Positions 1 to 6,107 of a stretch of DNA of 21,526 nucleotides are shown piece after piece. The stretch's first letter is position 1; each line of letters begins with the position of its first letter. A model generated the notes under the pieces. It made no database searches. It had not been told where the DNA came from and saw only the letters and a list, made by a program, of their open reading frames with translations. A program made the position numbers and the translations under genes. The stretch is from Acidimicrobiaceae bacterium (GTDB lineage: Bacteria; Actinomycetota; Acidimicrobiia; Acidimicrobiales; RAAP-2): positions 1 to 21,526 of the forward strand of contig PMAL01000101.1 of NCBI GenBank assembly GCA_003152555.1, given 5' to 3'.

Positions 1-703
1 GCAGGCCAATCCAGTACATGGTGCAAAGATGGCCAATTGGATAACTCGAGTGCGTGTGTTCAACCAACTTCGGCATGGCCGTCGTGCCCGAAGTGAAATT
101 CACGAGCAGAGGATCGTCAGCTTTGGTGAGTCCGTCTACGACAAAGGGTTCGACGTCGTCGTGGTACTCGCCGTATTCGAGCCAGCCCTCTACCGGTTCA
201 CCGACCGCGACCCGCACTGCCGTGCTGGAAGCATGATCGAAACGACTGGCAACGTCCGAGCAAGCGATGACGGCACCGGCGTGCGCGCGTTCCGTTCGGT
301 CCCGCAAGTCCGCCAAGGTAAGTAACGTCGTAGCGGGTATTAAGACCGCACCCAATTTCATGAGGGCGAGAGTGGTCTCCCATAATTCAACTTGTTTGCC
401 TAGCAAGACGAGTACTCGCATAGCGCGTGTGACCCCTCGGGCACGTAACCAAAAAGCGAGTTGATCGGATCGACTCGAGGGCTGGGCGAAAGAGTGCGAG
501 AAGTCGGCGCCGCTGTCTTCAATAGTGCGCAGAGCAACACCGTCCACGTTGTCCTTGGCGAGCACCGCGTCGAACCAATCGAGAGCAAAGTTGAACTCAA
601 CTGGGCGCGGCCAAATGGATTGCCTGCACGCCTCGTCGTATTCGGTGCGTAGGTCGAGCAATAAATCACGCGCGGCCCGAAACTGATCAGTTGACGAGTT
701 CAT
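1..703 (-). CDS. AMP-dependent acyl-CoA synthetase/ligase, N-terminal part (cut by window edge)
   Basis: Reading the minus strand from the ATG at 703 gives 234 uninterrupted codons to the window edge, so the C-terminal half lies outside. Seen: an N-terminus with an FNFALDWFD segment near residue 38, as in medium-chain/acetyl-CoA-synthetase-like enzymes; a Rossmann-like stretch RVLVLLGKQVELWE around residues 97-110; and the P-loop motif of the ANL superfamily, NFTSGTTAMPKLVEHTH, near residues 201-217. The family adenylates a carboxylate with ATP and transfers it to CoA or a carrier protein. A GAAGGA Shine-Dalgarno lies about 10 nt upstream of the ATG. The gene diverges from the AcpS/ACP operon, so it could supply an acyl group to that ACP (inference). 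Substrate cannot be told because the acyl pocket and hinge are missing. Shorter frames in this region are shadows. Confidence 0.88.
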   Translation of the reverse strand, partial: MNSSTDQFRAARDLLLDLRTEYDEACRQSIWPRPVEFNFALDWFDAVLAKDNVDGVALRTIEDSGADFSHSFAQPSSRSDQLAFWLRARGVTRAMRVLVLLGKQVELWETTLALMKLGAVLIPATTLLTLADLRDRTERAHAGAVIACSDVASRFDHASSTAVRVAVGEPVEGWLEYGEYHDDVEPFVVDGLTKADDPLLVNFTSGTTAMPKLVEHTHSSYPIGHLCTMYWIGL

Positions 704-1018
704 AGTCGGGCCATCCTTCATTTAATGCTGCCACTGACGGCGGAATCGTCAGATTATTTGTACAGGTTTACGCGGCTTTTGCGCCCACGTCAAGAATCTT
801 GACCCCGGAACGCGACGCGCAACCTCTCGCTCTAAAAGATACCCTCGACGCGCGGTATCTACTGCGCGCAAGACGTTAACTACTAACGTTCAACTAGTTC
901 GATTTAGTAGAAGCGAGTGCAATGTGTGTACCACCGAATCGCGAGAACGTCGCCACTCGCACATTGGGATGGTTCGTCGAGTGACCGACGGTTTCGTCAT
1001 TCGCGCCGACGGTCACTC
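704..1018. promoter_or_regulatory. Divergent intergenic region with two inverted repeats
   Basis: This 315-nt gap separates the minus-strand AMP ligase from the plus-strand AcpS/ACP operon and should hold both promoters. Two dyads are visible. One is GTCAAG-AAT-CTTGAC at 789-803. The other is ACGTTA-ACTAC-TAACGT at 873-889. On the minus strand a TTGACG hexamer (793-788), partly inside the first dyad, stands 17 nt before TAAACC (770-765), a weak -35/-10 candidate for the ligase gene. I see no convincing plus-strand promoter hexamers and no protein-coding gene here. A repressor binding the first dyad could control the ligase promoter, but this is inference. Confidence 0.4.
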
Positions 1019-1423
1019 GTGAACATTCTCGTAGGGATTGATGTGCAGGCCATTGAGGAAGTTGAGACGTCCATGCGACTTTTCGGTGATCGCTACACCC
1101 GCAAACTATTTACCGAGCATGAAGTGCATTGTTGTGGTGGAAATCCGTTGACGGCCGCGAGCGGACTGGCGGCTCGTTTCGCGGCAAAAGAAGCAGTACT
1201 CAAAATCCTCGACACCCGAGAGGCCGTCCCCTCATGGAAAACAATCGAAGTACGACGCGACGAAGGTGGGCGGCCCGAGATTGTCCTGAGCGGCGAAGCG
1301 GCAGAACTGGCGCGCCGCCAGGGTGTTTCCGCTATCTCTCTTAGTCTGAGCCACGGTGGAGGGATTGCAACCGCCGCCGTCGTGGCACAAGTGTCGCCGC
1401 CTCTTGATGAGATGAATCAATGA
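1019..1423 (+). CDS. acpS: Holo-[acyl-carrier-protein] synthase (4'-phosphopantetheinyl transferase, AcpS type)
   Basis: Transfers 4'-phosphopantetheine from CoA to the conserved serine of an acyl carrier protein. From the GTG at 1019 the protein is 134 residues, normal for AcpS (about 120-140). Seen: the N-terminal metal-binding signature VGIDVQAIEEV (Asp8) and the second signature ARFAAKEAVLKIL (residues 52-64, Glu58, Lys57). The frame is open upstream to GTG 917, but those 34 extra residues are Arg/Ser-rich and precede the canonical family start, so I chose GTG 1019. It lacks a clear Shine-Dalgarno. The gene overlaps the next one, an ACP, by ATGA, so the two are co-translated and this enzyme probably activates that ACP. 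It could be the genome's only AcpS or a cluster-dedicated paralogue. The sequence cannot say which. Confidence 0.85.
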   Translation: MNILVGIDVQAIEEVETSMRLFGDRYTRKLFTEHEVHCCGGNPLTAASGLAARFAAKEAVLKILDTREAVPSWKTIEVRRDEGGRPEIVLSGEAAELARRQGVSAISLSLSHGGGIATAAVVAQVSPPLDEMNQ

Positions 1424-1680
1424 GCGACTTCGACCAATCAATCAGAAAAGTACTCGACGAACACGGTCGCCTTCCCGAGTCGGCGTCGACCTTGAGTGAC
1501 AATGACGATCTCTACGACAACGGACTGTCATCGCACGCCAGCGTAAACGTGATGCTGGCGTTAGAAGACGCCTTCGACATCGAGTTTCCCGATTCGCTCC
1601 TGAGAAAAAGTACGTTTCAATCCGTAACCGCAATCCGCGAGGCTTTGCAGTCACTGGGCGTAGTAGTCGCTCCTGAATAG
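1420..1680 (+). CDS. Acyl carrier protein (phosphopantetheine-binding)
   Basis: An 86-residue stand-alone carrier protein. The prosthetic-group motif reads DLYDNGLSSHASVNVMLALE (residues 30-49), with Ser38 as the expected phosphopantetheine attachment site. The usual Asp before that serine is Ser37 and the Leu after it is His39. This GLxSHASVNVMLALE style is known to me from small carrier proteins near AMP ligases and exosortase-associated hydrolases, and differs from fatty-acid-synthesis AcpP (DSLD). A helix-III segment FDIEFPDSLL follows. The start overlaps the acpS stop (ATGA). It probably carries the amino acid or acyl group activated by the adenylation protein at 4556-6082 or the ligase at the left edge (inference from context). 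Confidence 0.9.
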   Translation: MSDFDQSIRKVLDEHGRLPESASTLSDNDDLYDNGLSSHASVNVMLALEDAFDIEFPDSLLRKSTFQSVTAIREALQSLGVVVAPE

Positions 1681-1729
1681 GGCCTCGGCCTACGATGGAT
1701 TCATCAAAGCGTTAGGGAAGGGTTCTTTG

Positions 1730-1825
1730 ATGAACGCGCAAGCTTTGCTTCAAGATCTTCTCACCGCCACCACCCGTGACCGACGCCACCGTGGGTCGAA
1801 ACGTCGTCGCGGTATTTTCGTATGA
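1730..1825 (+). CDS. Small unannotated ORF (31 aa), translationally coupled to the hydrolase
   Basis: An ATG at 1730 is preceded by a strong Shine-Dalgarno, AGGGAAGGG at 1714-1722, seven nucleotides away. The frame runs 31 codons and its TGA (1823-1825) overlaps the ATG of the following hydrolase (1822) in an ATGA junction. The hydrolase has no Shine-Dalgarno of its own, so translation of this ORF probably delivers ribosomes to it. The peptide starts MNAQALLQDLLTATTRD, which looks like a short amphipathic helix, and ends in a strongly basic tail (RRHRGSKRRRG then IFV). I recognise no family. It could be a genuine small protein, a cationic precursor or partner peptide, or only a coupling leader. 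Confidence 0.55.
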   Translation: MNAQALLQDLLTATTRDRRHRGSKRRRGIFV

Positions 1826-3555
1826 CATCGATCGAGCACGTCGAATACCCAACGGAGCAAGCACTCTGGTTCGGACCTGCCGAGCGGCCCCTCGTGGGAT
1901 GGTTAACCACACCCCCCGGCGAATTGACGCGCGGTGGCGTGATTTTGGCGCCGCCCATCGGACAAGAGGCGTTCTCCGCTCGTCGCGCCCTGAGACAGTT
2001 GGCCGCGTCTCTTGCAGCCCGTGGCTTCGTAGCATTACGTTTTGACTACGAGGGCACGGGGGACTCCAGCGGAGATTTTGACGAGTCCGATCGCGATCGA
2101 GCGTGGGTTAACAGCATTGAAGAAGCGACCAACTTTCTGCGGTCGCTTGGTCTCGTTTCAATTTCGGCGATTGGAATGAGACTCGGCGCCACCCTGACGG
2201 GAGTGGCGGCCATCGAAAGAGACCTGCACTTTAAGTCAATCGTTTTTTGGGATCCCTGCGAGTCTGGTCGAAGTTACCTACGCGAACTCTCTGCGCTCGA
2301 AGCGTTGCGTCGCGAAGACTTCCAAATTGATCAGGACGGCGCCGTCGAATCTTCGGAGTTCTTTTTCACGAAACAAGCGGCGAGCGATTTGCGAAAATTG
2401 AATTTGGCGAACGCCGGATCAGGGTCATTTGCCGAACGAGTTCTGGTCGTCGCTCGCCAAGATCGCGTGATTCCTGAAAAGCTTCGCGCCCGCTTAAACG
2501 AAGAGAATGTTGACTGGCGGGAGACTACCCAACAAGAAGCATTACTCGACGTCGAGTCGTACTTCGCGATGATGCCAACCGAGACAATTGACACCATCTC
2601 AGCGTGGTTGATCGCACCATCGACCTCGTGCACAACATTCCTCGCGCCAGAGGTAGCAACGTCCGCCGTGGTGGCGCACGAACCAGGAAAGCTTTCGGTC
2701 CAAGAGCACTTCGTACGACTCGGCCCCCGTCAACTCTTTGCCGTCGTGAGCGAGCCCGTTGGCGAGTCGCGCGGACCGTTGATCGTGTTCATGAATTCGG
2801 TAATGGAAGACCACACCGGTCGGGCGCGCCTCTGGGTCGAGTTGCCACGCCGCTGGGCGGCCCAGGGCTTGCGTTGCGTGCGATTGGACCTGAGTGGATT
2901 CGCCGGAAGTTCCTGGCCCCTCAACGAACCTGATCGTCCCATGTTCGACCGAGACTGGCTAGACGATGTACCGACTGTTGTTCAGAACTTGAATCCGCAA
3001 GACCCGTCCAACGCTGTCCTCATTGGCCTGTGTTCGGGCGCCTACGTAGCCGTTGAAAGTGCCTTTTCGCTCGGTGCTCGCGGCGCCTGCGTCATCAATC
3101 CTCCGGTCGCCATCGACTTTCTTCACGGCGCGGACCACCTGGCTAGTTCGCGACGAGCACTGTTTCGGGCGATGGCCGTGCGTCTTAAGCGCTTGGCCGT
3201 GAATCATCAATGGGTCGCCGCAACATTGGCGCACGCCTCTCTCGCGATACTGCCTTCCTCTCGCTTCGCCGATGCACTGAGCAAATTGTCCAACAAGGGA
3301 ACCGACCTACTCGTGTTCGCCAGTGCCGACGATTTTTCTCCGCGACCACGAACTCCCTTTTTCCGCTCGATTGACATCCGACGACTGGGAAAGTCAAAAA
3401 ACTACCATCTCGAGATTGTTCCCGGACTAGACCACGGAATGCACAACGCCGCCTCGAGAGCCCAAACCGTGTCGATCCTCGAGCGTCACGTACTCGAACA
3501 CTTTGCGGGCGATTCGCCTCTGACGGGTCTTAGGACACCATCGACCAACGATTGA
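1822..3555 (+). CDS. Tandem alpha/beta hydrolase, exosortase-system-associated hydrolase-like, two domains fused
   Basis: A 577-residue protein made of two alpha/beta hydrolase domains. Domain 1 (about 10-265) has APPIGQEAFSARRALRQLA and LRFDYEGTGDSSGD (72-85), typical of hydrolases associated with exosortase A systems. Its nucleophile elbow is G-M-R-L-G (118-122), with Arg120 where Ser is expected, and no catalytic His is evident, so it is likely non-catalytic. Domain 2 (about 290-562) has the elbow G-L-C-S-G (402-406, Cys404), an acid candidate at Asp503/504 and PGLDHGMH with His538, a possible Cys-Asp-His triad as in dienelactone-hydrolase-like proteins. Expected role: thioester or ester cleavage, or acyl transfer from the ACP (inference). 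The ATG overlaps the stop of the 31-codon ORF. The gene ends convergent with the formyltransferase gene, 74 nt apart, with no clear terminator between. Confidence 0.85.
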   Translation: MTSIEHVEYPTEQALWFGPAERPLVGWLTTPPGELTRGGVILAPPIGQEAFSARRALRQLAASLAARGFVALRFDYEGTGDSSGDFDESDRDRAWVNSIEEATNFLRSLGLVSISAIGMRLGATLTGVAAIERDLHFKSIVFWDPCESGRSYLRELSALEALRREDFQIDQDGAVESSEFFFTKQAASDLRKLNLANAGSGSFAERVLVVARQDRVIPEKLRARLNEENVDWRETTQQEALLDVESYFAMMPTETIDTISAWLIAPSTSCTTFLAPEVATSAVVAHEPGKLSVQEHFVRLGPRQLFAVVSEPVGESRGPLIVFMNSVMEDHTGRARLWVELPRRWAAQGLRCVRLDLSGFAGSSWPLNEPDRPMFDRDWLDDVPTVVQNLNPQDPSNAVLIGLCSGAYVAVESAFSLGARGACVINPPVAIDFLHGADHLASSRRALFRAMAVRLKRLAVNHQWVAATLAHASLAILPSSRFADALSKLSNKGTDLLVFASADDFSPRPRTPFFRSIDIRRLGKSKNYHLEIVPGLDHGMHNAASRAQTVSILERHVLEHFAGDSPLTGLRTPSTND

Positions 3556-3629
3556 TAAGTCGCCAAACAGTGAATGGACCGCTATCGAACTCACGAGTGC
3601 GCTGCAAAGTGATTTGAGAAAATGAGCCG

Positions 3630-4472
3630 TTAGCCGAGGGGTTCCATTTCTAGTATCCACAGTGGTCCGTCGCCACACTCAATGCGAACGCCCTCTTCGG
3701 CGGGTCGGTCCATCGAGGTTCGAAGAACACGCACCATCGTGCCATCCACTTCACCAATCGGTCCGACCACGGAATGGGTTCCGGGCGTAAAGGCCCAGGC
3801 ACGAACCTGGTCATGCACAGTGCGTGCCGGCATCGACCAGTTGATGCTCGCGTAGTCGAGACCGAAGGGCTCGGCGTCACTCGCCCCTTCATTCGATTGA
3901 GGATCGCCGGGATCACCGGCCGCCACTCGTTCGAGCACGCCGCGCAAGAGCCTCAGCCCGAGAGTGCACAATCGGGGAACGACGTCATAAACTGTGTCTT
4001 CGACCAGCACCGGCGTTGATTTCTGAGCTAGCATCGCGCCCGTGTCGAATGTCGAATCCATCCGATGCCAGGTAACCCCGTAATCGCTATCGCCCGATCG
4101 AATTGTCCAGGCCACCGGGTTCGACCCGCGATGGCGCGGCAACAGCGATGGATGATAGTTGATGGCGCCGTATGTAGGGACCTGCAATGCGCCCGGCGAA
4201 AGGCGCCACGGAAATGCCCACGACACCACGAGATCGGGTTGCAGTGACGTCAACATTGGTTTCACGGACTCTTTGTCCGGAGCGATCAACACTGGTGTAC
4301 CCGGTATTACCGTGCTGGCATCAAACCACGCCAAACCGGGCGTCGGCTTCCTCCTCAGAGCCGCCATTGCGGCCACCGGCTCATGGCCCAACCTTCGCAA
4401 TGTGCTCGCCAACATGTCCGCGACGTCAGGGATATTTGAAAGTATTACAACCCGCCAACCGCTGGTGCTCAT
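3630..4472 (-). CDS. N10-formyltetrahydrofolate-dependent formyltransferase (Fmt-like, cluster-associated)
   Basis: Transfers a formyl group from N10-formyl-THF to an amine. From the ATG at 4472 it has 280 residues, shorter than methionyl-tRNA formyltransferase (about 310). Seen: GAINYHPSLLPRHRG (102-116) and DSTFDTGAML (139-148), giving the Asn105-His107-Asp143 catalytic set; then a compact C-terminal Fmt_C-like part with INWSMPARTVHDQVRAW. The frame can start at TTG 4502, ten codons earlier. Neither start has a strong Shine-Dalgarno. It lies 83 nt downstream of the adenylation gene on the same strand, the last gene of a four-gene operon. That context suggests it formylates an amino group on an ACP- or AMP-activated amino acid rather than Met-tRNA (inference). 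A housekeeping Fmt is less likely because the usual def/rsmB neighbours are absent. Confidence 0.83.
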   Translation of the reverse strand: MSTSGWRVVILSNIPDVADMLASTLRRLGHEPVAAMAALRRKPTPGLAWFDASTVIPGTPVLIAPDKESVKPMLTSLQPDLVVSWAFPWRLSPGALQVPTYGAINYHPSLLPRHRGSNPVAWTIRSGDSDYGVTWHRMDSTFDTGAMLAQKSTPVLVEDTVYDVVPRLCTLGLRLLRGVLERVAAGDPGDPQSNEGASDAEPFGLDYASINWSMPARTVHDQVRAWAFTPGTHSVVGPIGEVDGTMVRVLRTSMDRPAEEGVRIECGDGPLWILEMEPLG

Positions 4473-4555
4473 GACAGCGAAGTGTAATCCGCCAATACGC
4501 AAACCCAGCGCTCGAGCATCGCAGTGCGCACGAGGCAGTAGCCAACACCCTGTGC

Positions 4556-6082
4556 CTACAAGGGACGAAGACCGGCTTCGGACAATAAGAGCCGCTCGTC
4601 AAGCTTGCTCGAACTATTGAGCGGCAACCGCTCAACGAATTCAATTCGATTGGGCAACATAGTGTCGGGTAGCTGTTCTGCGGCCAGTCGACGTAATTCC
4701 AACGCGGACGTCGCCGCGTCGACCACCACAAACGCGGCAATCGCGAGTTCGTCCTCATCGTCGTACGCCACACAGGCGGCGGCCGAAACGTTGGCCAATC
4801 CTCGCATCACTACGCTCAACTCAATCAGGGATACGCGTACCCCGCTCCGTTTTACCACCCGATCAGAGCGATCTACGTACACATAATTTCCCTGCCGGTT
4901 CTTGTAGACGAGATCACCCGTTCGGTACACCACTTCTCCCGCCACGACGTCGTTCCGCAGTACGTCGTTCGTCAGCTCCGTCGCCCCCCAGTAACCGTCC
5001 ATCAACTGGCTACCGCCGATGTACAGCGCACCGACCTGATCCGGTCCTTCAATGACTGACCCCTCGTCGTCAATGAGATGAAAGGAAACCCCGGAATGGG
5101 GAGTACCCATCGGAACCATTGCGTCGCCTGTGACCTCCGGCGTGAGATGCACGTGCGTAACGGCGATCGCGGTTTCGGTAGGTCCGTAACGATTAAATAC
5201 TCGAATCTTCGGCGCGTGCGCCCACAGTGCTCGGACATCGGAAATGGAACTGGCCTCACCGCCAAGGGCAATCACGTCGAGTTGTGATTCACCCAACCGC
5301 GTGACTTGTGGGCTCGACAGCAACAAACGCAAATAACTGGGAGAAAAACCGGTGTACGTGATTGCCTCGTCCGCGACCGCGTTAAAGAAGGTACGCGGAA
5401 ACAACAGCGCCTCTCGGGGACGAAGAATTACGGCCCCGCCCGAGAACAGGGTCGGGAACAGCGTGGCGAAGGAACCATCAAAGTGAAAGGGTGATACGCA
5501 CAAGGTGCGGGTTGCTCGATTGAGACCCAGCGCATTCGACGTTGCCTGCACGGCGGCACCGAAGGCGGTAGTGCCAATGAGCACTCCCTTGGGCGTACCG
5601 GTCGTGCCTGAGGTGTAAATCGCGTACGCCACCCGAGCCGACGTTGGGAGCGGTTCCTTCGGTTTTAATCCCGAAATGGTGATCGCCGAGAATGACGTGA
5701 GCGCCGCTCCGGCGAGCGAAGAGAAAGTCGACGAACGTTCACCTCGAGTATCGGACGTAACGACGACGACCGGCTTGCAGTCCAACACGATCGTGGCCAG
5801 CCGCGCCTCGGGATCAGTCACAGCCAGGGGGACGAAGATCGCGCCAATCCATAGGCTTGCCAGCGCCGCCGTCACGAAGTCAACGGAATTGGGAAGCAGC
5901 AGGACGACTCGGTCGCCCTCGACCACACCGAGAGCTGCCAGCCCCGCCCCGAGTCGCGCCGCCTCGTTGATGAGTTGGCCGTACGTCACTTCGCGGCCAA
6001 GGTCCCTGACGGCGAGGAGATCAGGCGCGGCGCGGGCCTGATCGACAATTGCCCGCAACACGTCCGGCGCGGTCACGTTCAC
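4556..6082 (-). CDS. Stand-alone amino-acid adenylation protein (NRPS A-domain/DltA-like)
   Basis: Activates an amino acid as the aminoacyl-AMP and loads it on a carrier protein thiol. The 508 residues carry the A-domain core motifs in order: A3 AIYTSGTTGTPKG (154-166), A4 FHFDGSF with Asp202 (the 235-equivalent that binds the alpha-amino group), A5 RYGPTE (298-303), A7 YRTGD (386-390), A8 around 398-422 and A10 LNSSSK with Lys493. No condensation, carrier or thioesterase domain is attached. The stretch after A5 (AIAVTHVHLTPEVT) resembles D-alanine ligase DltA. Aligning by eye, the specificity positions 235/236/239/278/299/301/322/330/331 read D-G-A-G-A-G-R-I-A, tentative and not assigned to a residue. 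The GTG at 6082 starts inside an 8-bp tandem repeat, 20 nt after the amidohydrolase stop; GTG 6076 is a possible alternative. Its likely partner is the ACP at 1420-1680. Confidence 0.9.
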   Translation of the reverse strand: MNVTAPDVLRAIVDQARAAPDLLAVRDLGREVTYGQLINEAARLGAGLAALGVVEGDRVVLLLPNSVDFVTAALASLWIGAIFVPLAVTDPEARLATIVLDCKPVVVVTSDTRGERSSTFSSLAGAALTSFSAITISGLKPKEPLPTSARVAYAIYTSGTTGTPKGVLIGTTAFGAAVQATSNALGLNRATRTLCVSPFHFDGSFATLFPTLFSGGAVILRPREALLFPRTFFNAVADEAITYTGFSPSYLRLLLSSPQVTRLGESQLDVIALGGEASSISDVRALWAHAPKIRVFNRYGPTETAIAVTHVHLTPEVTGDAMVPMGTPHSGVSFHLIDDEGSVIEGPDQVGALYIGGSQLMDGYWGATELTNDVLRNDVVAGEVVYRTGDLVYKNRQGNYVYVDRSDRVVKRSGVRVSLIELSVVMRGLANVSAAACVAYDDEDELAIAAFVVVDAATSALELRRLAAEQLPDTMLPNRIEFVERLPLNSSSKLDERLLLSEAGLRPL

Positions 6083-6107
6083 CTGTTCACCAGTTCACCT
6101 GTTCACC
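6076..6107 (-). repeat. 8-bp tandem repeat, four copies, across gene junction
   Basis: On the minus strand four head-to-tail units read GGTGAACA, GGTGAACT, GGTGAACA and GGTGAACG. The amidohydrolase TGA lies in the first unit and the adenylation protein's GTG start in the last. Each unit carries a GGTGA that can act as Shine-Dalgarno-like sequence and a possible GTG start. Gain or loss of an 8-bp unit would change the spacing and frame between the two genes. Confidence 0.9.

Noticed and set aside
917..1018. Upstream extension of the holo-ACP synthase from GTG 917
   Set aside because: The extra 34 residues are Arg/Ser-rich and precede the normal family start; other short frames here (for example ending at TGA 1020-1022 over the GTG) lack a ribosome site.
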